Origin: Sporopachydermia quercuum
Taxonomy: Eukaryota; Ascomycota; Sporopachydermiomycetes; Sporopachydermiales; Sporopachydermiaceae
NCBI GenBank assembly: GCA_001599295.1
Contig: BCGN01000012.1
Location: 186,001-250,000 of the forward strand
Direction: 5' to 3'
Length of the DNA stretch: 64,000 nt
The notes under the pieces are model-generated. The model was not told where the DNA came from and did not search any database. It worked only from the letters and a program-made list of their open reading frames with translations. The position numbers and the translations under genes were made by a program. The number at the start of each line of letters is the position of its first letter. Position 1 is the first letter of the stretch. Positions 43,201 to 52,116 of the stretch are shown one piece after another.

Positions 43201-45249
43201 GAAACCGTTTTCGGAAATATATCGGAACCGTCAACAGAGTTGAACTCTAATTCTGACCAACTTTTATTGTACAATAACCGAATTCAAACTCAAAATCAGA
43301 CTGGGACATCGGGAACCGGCAGCTCTATTGGGACAAACCGGATAGAAATGCCGCCCGTGCTATCAAATACGGAAGAGATATCAAGTAGCATTACGAAACA
43401 AAAATGCCAAATGCTCGCCCGAGAATTGAGTCACACTTATTCTGGCAACGACCAATATGTACTGAAATATCTCAAGAAGGTTGAAATTGAACCGGAGCTA
43501 AAGTTGTTTGATGAGTTTGGGCCGATTGTTCCGCAATATTTTGGCTCACTTTCCATCCAGGGAGAACAGACTGAATTAAGTAATCAGAACACTACTTCCG
43601 GTAATGTGCCTAAATTCTGGACGCCAAATGGGGTTCTAGTGGGTAGATTAACGGAACATACATTAGGAATAAATCGGATAGCTGTTTCATATGATCATAG
43701 TTTTTTCCTAACTGCTTCTGATGACGGAACTGTTAAAGTTTGGGATACGAATAAGGTTGTTAACAACATAGTGGGCAAGTCGGAGCTTACATTAAGTTTC
43801 GGCTCAGCAGTCAAATCGCTTTGCTTTGTACACAGCAGAAATGTGGTATTAATCGGAACCAAAGACGGAATCATCCGGTTGATCCGAATAGACATCCGCG
43901 TTATCCCGAACTCTGTTCCAAACTCAGCTCGATCTTCATTTGGAAGTTTCGGACCCCTCGGTACTTTCGGCACTTTCGGAAGAGGGGACGACTCCAACAG
44001 AGAGTACACTAATGTCGAATTACTAGGAGAATATCACTTAAGGCCTAAAACCTCATCATCCAAAGCCGAGTTCGGAATAGATGTAGCTTATTATGAGACT
44101 TCTTCCATTCCGACGGCTTTGGTTCTCACGTCTAAAGCTCGGCTTGTTGCTATTGACATCCGTACTATGGACACCTTATTTTCGAGCCAAAATCCTTTGT
44201 CCCACGGGGTTCCGACCCGACTTTTAGTTGACCCCGAAGTCACATGGGCTGTCGTGGGAACAAGCCGAGGCATAATTGATGTATGGGATTTGAGATTTAT
44301 ACTACATATTAAAGCTTTCGGAATACCGGGATGTTATCCTATTGAAGATCTCCGATTATACCCGGGAGTAGCACATCAAGGGAATCAGCCGGAGAAATCT
44401 AGGCATAAGGAATCTCGATGGATCTGTGTTGCTGGTGGAACAAATCAGAATGAAGTCACAATATGGGACCTATCCCGAAGTCAATGCCGAAAAATCTATC
44501 GAAGCTCAGTCTATCCGACATCAGCTTCGAAATCAGGCTCCAACAATAGTTCTAGTTCTGCTTTTACCTCAGCACCCGAAAATCAACCTAATCCAGAAGC
44601 TTATGAACCTATTCCGGTAGATTCCACTGTTGTATCGAGCCACATAGGAGACAATGACTCCAATTCAACCCGAATAAACAAAGTTTTGACTAGCAATATG
44701 CAAGCTTTGAACCTTGATTCCCTTTCGGCAAAACTAGCGAATTTGAATGTTAGTTTGATTGTTCCTAATTCCGGATATAATACGACACATACTCTTATGG
44801 GTTCTTACGTTATCCGGAGAATTTTAACATTTGATTTAGATAGCTCGAAGGACAGTACCTCGGAAGTCTTCGGAGAAAAATCATTATACATTCTGAGCTC
44901 CGGGTCAGATTTAAGAACTATTTTTTGGAACTTATCCCGAATAGATCAATCTCAGGTTCTAATTGGAGACAAACTCAACCAAAGAGAAATGTGTGTCTTC
45001 TCAACCTCCCAACCAAATCAACATTTACAGATAGTAAATCAGAAGTACCGAAATGGAAAATTAGTCGAGAAACTTAACTCTGATTTAGGAACTAAAAGGA
45101 AGGTAAATCGGACAACAGTTATCTCGGAAGAGCAACAGGAATTGATAAGAAATCATCATGATTACGTTAATGATATGGCTGTCATTCACAAGCCATGGAA
45201 TATCATTATCAGTGGAGATCGCTCGGGGGTGATTAATATGTATAAATAG
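40294..45249 (+). CDS. VPS15: Vps15 regulatory protein kinase of the Vps34 PI3-kinase complexes
   Basis: Myristoylated pseudokinase-like serine/threonine kinase that scaffolds Vps34 with Vps30 and Atg14 or Vps38 in autophagy and vacuolar sorting. The 1651-residue protein (S. cerevisiae 1454) begins MGQQLSL with Gly2 for myristoylation, then SSRFLKT-like SRFLKTVN, a kinase domain (about 25-330; VVKLF, HGDIKSENVLL at 145-155, DFASFKP in place of DFG), HEAT repeats (about 420-800), a long Ser/Asn-rich linker (about 860-1030), and C-terminal WD40 repeats from about 1110 (LTASDDGTVKVWD, VWDLRF, WDLSRS). From about residue 380 to the stop the DNA becomes noticeably richer in CCG, CGG, TCG and CGGAA words than the first part and the neighbouring genes. 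Single exon. Confidence 0.95.
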   Translation: MGQQLSLMMTNAPAVAISSYIFELGNVQYETTIGNSRFLKTVNICDDKGLAVVKLFIKPPLGLNLQPYVKKLRAEHLSLQICASVLPYEEIIETDRGGYLIRQHLRWSLYDRISTRPFLEPSEKKWIAFQLLKCLDDCHSVGVCHGDIKSENVLLTSWNWVYLTDFASFKPTELPDDNPSQFFFYFDTSQRRNCYLAPERFYPPNNSKFTVGDVSSTAADQNTSASSSSIENANHASNTSIFPYNKPELTPAMDIFSLGCVIAELFLEGTPIFSLAQLFKYKAGEYKPDLSLIEDIYVREMITSMISVDSRDRKKASDYLTRYRKKIFPDHFYTFLYEYMKDLTLPPGYIDPSAGPDDRSNECDDRISKIFTDFDKICYFLDLEQEEQEITGIAGQIRRDNPDAISSEDIPLPGSSGITSAPVHSDPSQSALIFLSILFSAIRNTSTTSSRVKACELILLLGQRTHDEAKLDRCIPYLASMLEDSRAEVQSAALKTLTSLIASVEVVTPINALVFPEYLVPRLQSLINSCSAYTRMIFASCLPLLATSALEISRKAEILRLNVLRTFIDPETENGIPAGTQSVAISATALSEPFEQFAVALLTDSEPSVKIALLQNILPLCRFLGREKTTDIVLSHLITYLNDRHSRLRLAFVCAVPGISVWVGPEALEQYLLPLLIQTLADPEEFVAVAVVQTFVSLSRLGMLRRHLVEDLLRSVLPLVYHPNNWLRQGALGLAEAVSARMSSAEIYCVFYPIIRTYLDAEVTNFSLGSLYLCAKAPMPRNVYNQALSWAASSATNIANLVSSFWQSGNADISSEKDRDWLLTLKSSGLADTDMFKLIALKDYICRVSRLRPRMTGGSNSDARFHSGFYDTSKLLSPQTVFFDSPSSYGSNSFQKVPLNYGEDSEETSSIEPRSETSEAIGSGNDDNIPAAISGAVSTTVSPTASGSNTPGILLFGKSKAEPVSSTNSETVFGNISEPSTELNSNSDQLLLYNNRIQTQNQTGTSGTGSSIGTNRIEMPPVLSNTEEISSSITKQKCQMLARELSHTYSGNDQYVLKYLKKVEIEPELKLFDEFGPIVPQYFGSLSIQGEQTELSNQNTTSGNVPKFWTPNGVLVGRLTEHTLGINRIAVSYDHSFFLTASDDGTVKVWDTNKVVNNIVGKSELTLSFGSAVKSLCFVHSRNVVLIGTKDGIIRLIRIDIRVIPNSVPNSARSSFGSFGPLGTFGTFGRGDDSNREYTNVELLGEYHLRPKTSSSKAEFGIDVAYYETSSIPTALVLTSKARLVAIDIRTMDTLFSSQNPLSHGVPTRLLVDPEVTWAVVGTSRGIIDVWDLRFILHIKAFGIPGCYPIEDLRLYPGVAHQGNQPEKSRHKESRWICVAGGTNQNEVTIWDLSRSQCRKIYRSSVYPTSASKSGSNNSSSSAFTSAPENQPNPEAYEPIPVDSTVVSSHIGDNDSNSTRINKVLTSNMQALNLDSLSAKLANLNVSLIVPNSGYNTTHTLMGSYVIRRILTFDLDSSKDSTSEVFGEKSLYILSSGSDLRTIFWNLSRIDQSQVLIGDKLNQREMCVFSTSQPNQHLQIVNQKYRNGKLVEKLNSDLGTKRKVNRTTVISEEQQELIRNHHDYVNDMAVIHKPWNIIISGDRSGVINMYK

Positions 45250-45933
45250 ATTGAATGATACCGGAAATTCTAGGTTGGGTGAGAAAGAGCTTTGAAAGTG
45301 GTGAGAAAGCTCCGAAAGTACCCTAAGAATGTTTGATATCATTTAGGATGACATGCTTTACAGTTGGCTTGATATGGACGTTGACTACATGACCTTAATG
45401 TGATATCCCATTATCTTGTTACCGTTAACCTTGATGAGATTTATAATGAAAGAACCTTTATATATGTACTATATAAAATATACCTAGTATACGCTAGAAT
45501 GATAGTGCTGTTCTTATATCGAGGTGAAGATGTTTAACAATAGAAGCTTACATAATCAGAATGGTTTCCTACTTGGAGTTAAAGTTAAGAAAGTTATTAC
45601 TTAAAGTTCGGCTATTAAACTATGTAACCTTAACACTTAGCGTNNNACGCTAAGTCTTAAGGTTTCTGCATGGATATGCATTTAGCTTGCAGCTATCATA
45701 CATTGATCTCCACCTCTGATTTTCCAGTTTCCTTCTGCGAAATTTCATTGAACTTCTCAATTCGTTTACTTCCCTTTTCTTTCCTACCATCAACTACATT
45801 ATATGTTTAGGATAATCCTAATATTTCTTTACCTATAAAACTCAATTGCTAGCTAATCATTTGCTAACTTGCTATGCTTAGCATCAAACCAAGACAACTA
45901 TCCAAGTCCTCTAAACATATTCATCAATTCATC
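45250..45933. other. Intergenic VPS15 to ARO7 with palindromic gap
   Basis: A 684-bp spacer holding a near-perfect palindrome (45626-45664) with three N at its centre. No gene. No Gcn4 consensus found despite ARO7 downstream. An upstream in-frame ATG at 45874 gives ARO7 a 20-residue extension. Confidence 0.5.
45626..45664. repeat. 18-bp palindrome around a three-N gap
   Basis: Left arm 45626-45643 and right arm 45647-45664 are reverse complements at 17 of 18 positions (one mismatch), separated by NNN at 45644-45646. In DNA it would form a stable hairpin with a 3-nt loop. It may be a real dyad where base calling failed, or a joining artefact. Confidence 0.85.
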
Positions 45934-46731
45934 ATGGATTTCACTAAACCTGAGACGGTTCTAAACCTGTCTAACATCCGAGACGCTCTAGTTAGAATGG
46001 AAGATACTATTGTTTTTAATATGATTGAAAGAGCACAGTTTTATCAAACAAATATAATCTACCAAAGCAAAGAAAACGGTGATGAAAAGTATATAGAAAT
46101 ACCTNATTTCAACCGTTCTTTCCTTGACTGGGCTTTACTAGAAAGTGAGAAAATGCATGCTAAAATAAGACGCTATGAAGCACCAGATGAATTGGCATTC
46201 AATCCAAAGGAATTACCAAAGCCAATTTTGCCAAAACTCGAATACCCAAAACTCCTTGCTAGCTATAGTAATGAGATCAATTTAAACAATAAGATCAAAG
46301 AGATCTATATAAAAGAAATCGTTCCTAGAATAGCAGCAGGGCCAGGAGAACAGAATGAGAACTATGGTAGTTGTGCTATTACTGATATAGATGTTCTGCA
46401 GTCTTTAAGTAGGAGAATACATTTTGGTAAATTTGTTGCTGAAGCAAAATATCAAACAGAGAAAGAGAGNTTCACTCAGTTGATTTTGGCAAAGGATGTT
46501 AAAGGTATAGAAGATGCAATTACGAATGCCGCCGTCGAGGAGAAGATTCTTGAACGATTAGAGGAGAAATCATTGGCTTATGGCACGGATCCAACTTTGA
46601 AATGGAGCCAGAATCCTCAAGGTAAGATTGATCATAATGTTGTTTCTGAAATTTATAAGAAATGGGTTATTCCTTTGACGAAAGAGGTTGAAGTTGAGTA
46701 TTTATTGAGACGATTAGAAGATGAGGAATAA
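45934..46731 (+). CDS. ARO7: Chorismate mutase (Aro7)
   Basis: Converts chorismate to prephenate, the branch point to tyrosine and phenylalanine, with allosteric activation by tryptophan and inhibition by tyrosine. The start MDFTKPETVLNLSNIRDALVR is almost identical to the S. cerevisiae Aro7 start (MDFTKPETVLNLQNIRD), so ATG 45934 (265 residues, family about 256) is preferred over ATG 45874. Conserved blocks: SFLDWALLESEKMHAKIRRYEAPDE, LQSLSRRIHFGKFVAEAKYQ, AVEEKILERLEEKS and the C-terminal TKEVEVEYLLRRLE. Two ambiguous bases (46105, 46470) leave single residues unresolved but keep the frame. CTG at the conserved leucine in LNLSNI supports standard decoding. Confidence 0.96.
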   Translation: MDFTKPETVLNLSNIRDALVRMEDTIVFNMIERAQFYQTNIIYQSKENGDEKYIEIPXFNRSFLDWALLESEKMHAKIRRYEAPDELAFNPKELPKPILPKLEYPKLLASYSNEINLNNKIKEIYIKEIVPRIAAGPGEQNENYGSCAITDIDVLQSLSRRIHFGKFVAEAKYQTEKEXFTQLILAKDVKGIEDAITNAAVEEKILERLEEKSLAYGTDPTLKWSQNPQGKIDHNVVSEIYKKWVIPLTKEVEVEYLLRRLEDEE

Positions 46732-48219
46732 GTGCGTTAGAGTAATAGGAATGAAGGTTGATAATATGAATAGAATAGAATAAAAGAGGAAGTATACTGA
46801 GAGATAGGGAGGATATAATAATAATAATTCTTAACTGAGTTATGTATTGTTTATTGGATTAGTTGATTTCATTCAATAGTGCTTGTTAGATGTGTTTTGC
46901 AGTAGAACAATGAGAAGGGCAAGGTGGTGAACTAAGGAGCAAATGAAAAATATCAGGATTGGTTGTTGATTGATCGTTGAGTCATTCATCATATTTCATT
47001 CTTCATTGTTAAAAATAATAAAGTGGTACGTTGTATGAAAACTCTTACAATAATTTGATTAATTAATATTCAATCATTTGGTTGAACTTTTGCCTATGTT
47101 TCAACTAGTTGAATAATTAGTAGAATAGACATTCAAACGCCCATTCATCATGAATTCGACCCAGTATATACTGGGGAGCACTGCTTGATTGATAATACGT
47201 TCAAGCTATGGGTAATCTAATTTGACCCCTTGAATAGGTTAGTTGGTATGTGAATTTATGTATGAAGTACTAGTAGCATAAGAGTGATACCCAGGTAATG
47301 GAAGCCTTCTTTTATCTGCTTGTCTCCTTCAAATAAAGCATTTCATTCTTGTCATTCACCTTCAGGTAAGGCAGTCATTTTCTAAATCGTAAATTGATAA
47401 TGATATAATTAATAAGTCTTATAGTCTTATGGTTCAGTTCCTCAAGTCGATCATCCTCAATCATTCATCTTCTAAGATTCAATCCAGTGTAAAATATAGT
47501 TATAGTTATTAGTAGCTCTATCACAATCCTATATACAATCTATCGGTCTATTCTTCACGAGGATAAAAGATTATAACAAATAAAAAAAGAGAAAAAATAA
47601 AAGTAAAAGTAAAAAAGAAAAAAGAAAAAAAGAAAAAGATGAGACTGAATTATCGTGCTATTAATTAACAATTAGGAGCTGACAATAATACTTGTTGACC
47701 CGTATAGAATGATCATCAATATCAGTCAAGTACTAACAATAATTGAAGGGCAAATACNGATGATTTTCTATGTTATAATACAATTATATTTTCTGTTCTC
47801 TTCTACTGAGTTGATGGGAAACTGTGCCATTTAATGAGTTGATGCTGAATGATTGATATACCCGAACTTATAGTTTGTCGTTCATATTGTTATATTAACA
47901 ATTGCAACTATAACGATAGTATCCAAATAGTGATCATCATGCTGATTCCTATCCTATAGTTACAACTCATTATCACACGCATCTTTATACTGATACCCAT
48001 TTCTATTCTAATGCTGGTACAGTCACTGACAACTGGTCTCCTTTCTATTCCAACCGTCAATCCATTCTTTTCCTACCTAATTATTCTATTATTATACATA
48101 GTCATAGCCATCAATGAGCATTCTCACCCTACCACCAAAACTTTTTTCTTTTCTTTTCTCTTCTACTTGAGCCCCGACTTTTCAGTTTTTGCTCAATCTT
48201 CCATCTATCAACCACCTCC
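46732..48219. other. Convergent intergenic ARO7 / YMC1
   Basis: About 1.5 kb between convergent 3' ends, with an A-rich, purine low-complexity tract at 47578-47643 and one N at 47758. Small frames are unconvincing. Nothing recognised. Confidence 0.45.
47578..47643. repeat. Purine-rich poly(A)/GA tract
   Basis: Runs of AAAAAG/AAAAGT over about 65 bp with nearly no pyrimidines. Low complexity, about 640 bp past the YMC1 stop (downstream of that minus-strand gene). Confidence 0.8.
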
Positions 48220-49155
48220 TCAATTAATCATTCTCATTGTCAATTCAAATGTATAGAAAGTAATAGCATTAACAGGAGCAGCTCTTAAAATTGTAGGTAA
48301 AAATCCTCTAAAGAAACCTTTGATTCCTGATGTTGCATATATCTTCTTAGCACAGTCAATTGAATTCTTATAGATATGTTTTGATGGATTTATATCATCA
48401 GTTTGCATCTTACTCTTAATAACATCAATAGGATATGATGTCAACCACATGGAATATCCTGAAGCCGCACCATATAAGCAAAGTCTCCAACCAGGGATAT
48501 CTTTTCTTTCAAACTTGTTCATAGCAATATCTTTCTTAACTAATGCTTCAAATGTAAGGAAATAAATACCCATACCATGAGCCTCACGAATCAAACAAGG
48601 AGTGAATCCTCTGAAGATACCTTGAAATCCTGCCACGGAATATATTTTTTTAATAGCATCCAATGGTCCTCTATATAATACCTTACCACCTTCACCAGTC
48701 TGGGTTTGAAGTCTGATACGAATGTGTTCAATTGGTGATGCTAGAAGAGTGTTAGCAATACCAGCCGCACCACCTGCTAAGTAGAATTGTCCGCTGGTTA
48801 AGATATGAGGATTTTGGTAATTTGGCTTCTTTTCATTGATAGATGTGAATAATCTTTTCATGAACTCATTGACTCCAAATTGAATAGAAACGCAAGCTCC
48901 AACTCCAACTAATGGTGTGAGTGTTCCTTTATAAAACCCTTTGAATCCTTCATTTTTCATCAACTGTTTGATCACATCAATAGCTCCAGAATATTTACCT
49001 TCTGGTGCTGATTGAAGTCTGACTTTTGTAGTATCGAAAGGTTGTCCAGATAGCACTTGGGCAATGCCACCGCAACTTCCCGCAAAGACGTCTTTCGCAA
49101 CTCTTGCGAATCCTTCGTCTTCTGCTTCTACTAAATGAGGATCAATGTCAGCCAT
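48220..49155 (-). CDS. YMC1: Mitochondrial carrier of the Ymc1/Ymc2 type
   Basis: Inner-membrane carrier of the SLC25 family, 311 residues. Three repeats each begin with the signature: QPFDTTKVRLQ (about residues 39-49), SPIEHIRIRLQ (about 140-150) and YPIDVIKSKMQ (about 240-250). Six transmembrane helices are implied. GTLTPLVGVGACVSIQFGVNEFMKR, GPLDAIKKIYS and ERKDIPGWRLC closely resemble S. cerevisiae Ymc1/Ymc2, the carriers linked to glycine, glutamate and oleate metabolism. The precise substrate is not decidable here, and Crc1-type carnitine carriers are a more distant alternative. Single exon. Convergent with ARO7. Confidence 0.88.
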   Translation of the reverse strand: MADIDPHLVEAEDEGFARVAKDVFAGSCGGIAQVLSGQPFDTTKVRLQSAPEGKYSGAIDVIKQLMKNEGFKGFYKGTLTPLVGVGACVSIQFGVNEFMKRLFTSINEKKPNYQNPHILTSGQFYLAGGAAGIANTLLASPIEHIRIRLQTQTGEGGKVLYRGPLDAIKKIYSVAGFQGIFRGFTPCLIREAHGMGIYFLTFEALVKKDIAMNKFERKDIPGWRLCLYGAASGYSMWLTSYPIDVIKSKMQTDDINPSKHIYKNSIDCAKKIYATSGIKGFFRGFLPTILRAAPVNAITFYTFELTMRMIN

Positions 49156-49410
49156 AAGGAGTATTTGATTGAATGTATGTTTGATAAGTCAGTTGCCGCA
49201 ATGATTAAACAATATGGTCAATATTTACTTGGTTAATTTGATCTGTTTTCTTCTTACTTTCCAATTGATTATCTTATTTTATCTGCCCTTACGGCCTGCT
49301 GATGGTATCAGGATAATTCAGTGCAACCTAATGCTAGATAATATAATTTGGCTAGAACGGAATGAATGAAATAATTTACATTAACTATTTGTCTTTCATT
49401 TATTTTTATT

Positions 49411-49441
49411 CTGTTCTTTCTTCTTTTTTTCTTCTTCTTTT
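49411..49441. repeat. CTT-rich pyrimidine tract
   Basis: About 30 bp of nearly pure pyrimidine (CTTCTTTTTTTCTTCTTC). On the YMC1 coding strand it is a poly-purine run about 260-290 bp upstream of the start, of the kind that excludes nucleosomes in yeast promoters. Confidence 0.6.
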
Positions 49442-50149
49442 ATTACCAAGAAAGCTCTTTCAAAAGATGTTCGAGAAGGATAAAAAATGAGAAAGAGGGA
49501 GAAAGCAAAATTTGAACAGGACGAATTTTTTTTCAGCCAATGAATTATTTGCTATTGGAACAGAAGTGGAATAAATGAGGGAGAAAAAAGAAAGTGGAAA
49601 GAGACAATGAATAATAATTAGAAATAACAGAAAAACTTGATATTTATTTATTACAATAGAACGTGAATTTATGTAAATGAAATATAATGGATTATAATGA
49701 TATGGTGGAATGAAAGTTATGAATAATTAGCTACTTGGTTGTTTTCGTATAGTAATAAACTTTTTTACTATAGGTTCAGCCTTATGAGTGGGGAAAAAAG
49801 AAAGAAAAGTGAGATATTGAACAATGGAAATAATGGAAATAATGGGAAGGCAGTTGATTGTAATGAAATATAGCAGTTCGAAAAAAACTTTTGAGAAGGT
49901 TGGAACAGGTATGGGACTATAATAGAAGATGGCAGAACGAATGGCAAGTGTTGTATGCTAGCTTTTAATAGTCAATATTCGGCAGATAGTTGATAGGTTT
50001 ATCAGTATATATAAGAGCAGCTGAAGTAGCTTTTAGATCAAACAATAAATTCATTAACTGTTGTTTAAGTATCCAATCAGTCAATCGAATGAAGATCAAA
50101 CTTGATCGGATATAAGATGAAAAAAACTAAATCAATAAACAAACATCAG

Positions 50150-50356
50150 CTAGAAGAAGAGAACCTGAACGCGGATAAATAGTGCCCGTGATAAATGAAC
50201 TCCAAGGTGGATTGTAAAAGGAAACTGATTGATTGTCGATAACGAGATAGAAAACATTCTGTAACAAGCAGGGAGACTTTTGGGGATGAGTTGGAGGAAT
50301 TCCAAAGATTTGCGGATAAACTGTTCAGTATCAACGGTTGCTGCTGTTCTTGTCAT
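50150..50356 (-). CDS. Short hypothetical open frame
   Basis: ATG 50356 (internal to a slightly longer TTG-started frame ending at 50419) starts MTRTAATVDTEQFIRKSLEF and runs to a stop at 50150, 68 codons. The first 30 residues look more protein-like than neighbouring frames and faintly recall SRP9/SRP21 N termini, but the rest does not. Two other frames are also open for 50-60 codons over the same bases, so coding use is uncertain. No family is claimed. Confidence 0.15.
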   Translation of the reverse strand: MTRTAATVDTEQFIRKSLEFLQLIPKSLPACYRMFSISLSTINQFPFTIHLGVHLSRALFIRVQVLFF

Positions 50357-52116
50357 CTTGTCAATCAACCTGCTCGTAGTCGTTGGCTGGAGATCAGGAA
50401 GGTAACGGAGAAATGTCACCCAGTAACAAGAAAAAAATAACGAAGAGAATAATCATAATTCAATAGTCGGTTTAATATTAGAAACTGAATAGCAAATAGA
50501 ATACTTAAATATTATAAATGTTCTTCAGCTTCGGAATAGAATAGAATATTCACAGCTTGCTTGCTGTCTCGTTTATTATTTCTCTTATAGTGAAAAGAAA
50601 GAATCATTGGCTAATAGTAAGAATTTTTGGAAAGAATACCGGCCTTATAGGATTAAAGTTTACAATAGTGTGTATGATATGCGAGTTATCTGTAATATTT
50701 GAAGTTAATTTTATCTGGTNCTGAAAGGCTTTACCCGCTGTCGAGAGGATGGAAGGCCTTTGGCTGATGTTGCTTTTGGCTATTGATAGTGCATATGGTT
50801 ATTATGAACGAACGCGATCTACTTTAATTGTGGACTCGCTGTAGATGAAGAAGCAATTATACCCGAATATAGAATTGATCAAAAGAACAAATGTTTAGTT
50901 AATCAATGATATCTCTTAACTTAAGGAGAGAAGAAAAGTTGAAAATTAAGGTTTCCCTATAGGCTGTATGCATCTTAGAGCTTTTGAAGGAGCGTTTGAT
51001 TAGGAAAATATGAAAAAGATCAAACTGGTATTCAGACAGAAAAACACTGTGAGACAAAATATCAAATTTTAACTATTCTTTTTTCTATTGTTTGGAGGGT
51101 CTTATCACATCATAATTCCTGCTATTATTTCACTACTGTCAATATCAAGTATGCTAACCTCATTTCCTCTCGCCTAAATGACTCCAACATTTTAACTTTG
51201 GGACTTTTGTTTCCTAAAAGGGTAAGATACACTTCTACTATGTAATTTATTGATTATATAAACATAAACTCCTTTGATAACGATTAACTAAGAAGTCAAA
51301 AAAACAATTAACTTCTATCGCACTAGTTTCTCTGCTTTCAATCCATTTCCAGTTCAGTTTAGATAAAGCATCTAAATCTCTTGATAGTGCTGAAACCGAA
51401 TCATTCTACAAACCCCAGTGCTTTCCCTCAATACCAGTTTGTCTCCTTCTTTAACATATCACTGGTATTATCTTCTGAATCCCCCTCTACTTACATCATT
51501 CATCCTTTTCTCAGCAAATGCAGTATTCCTGCATATTTTATGCCGACTCTCTTTTTCTTCCCAGGTTATCACACAATTACATGCACAAGTCTGCATACAA
51601 ATATACTCTGCGTATATCCCTAACTTTATCTCCAATCCTGATGCCTTTAAGCCGATTTCCCCTTTATTACAGTAGAACATCAGAAGATAACAGACATCCA
51701 AATAGCGCATAAAAGAGTTATACATTCAAACAGCGATTTGTTAACCAAAAAGAAATTTTATCCTGGTAATTTGTAGAAAATCGCAAGCAGTATTAATAGA
51801 AAGCTGAATTTATGGTATTAACTAAACTTGCATTCAGTTGGAACAAAGACGCCTGCAAGGATTTGTTGATTCTCGTTTGACGTATTACATAGAAATAAAG
51901 GTCGTCAAGTGGGAGAGTAGATAAGATTATTGCAAAAAGGGAACGATTGAAAGTCTTATTGAACGATAGTTTTTTCTTTAAAGCAAACAAAGATCTTATT
52001 GCTTTTCTTTNNAATACGGTCTTTCTTGCATATATTGTTTGATCTGATTGTTGCACGAGATAACATCGTCGATCAAGCGCTTATCGCTGGCGTTATTGNA
52101 GAAACCCCAACGCATC

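Larger units (their letters stand above)
49156..52116. other. Long divergent intergenic region YMC1 / GID4
   Basis: About 3 kb between divergent genes, the longest gene-free interval apart from the right end. It has a pyrimidine-rich tract (49411-49441), single Ns at 50720, 52011-52012 and 52100, and several short frames, the only one of mild interest being 50150-50356 on the minus strand. No tRNA found. Possibly a long promoter plus an unrecognised small gene. Confidence 0.4.

Noticed and set aside
41760-43274. Several long antisense frames under VPS15
   Set aside because: Explained by the CCG/CGG-rich codon pattern of the sense strand, which removes stop codons on the other strand.
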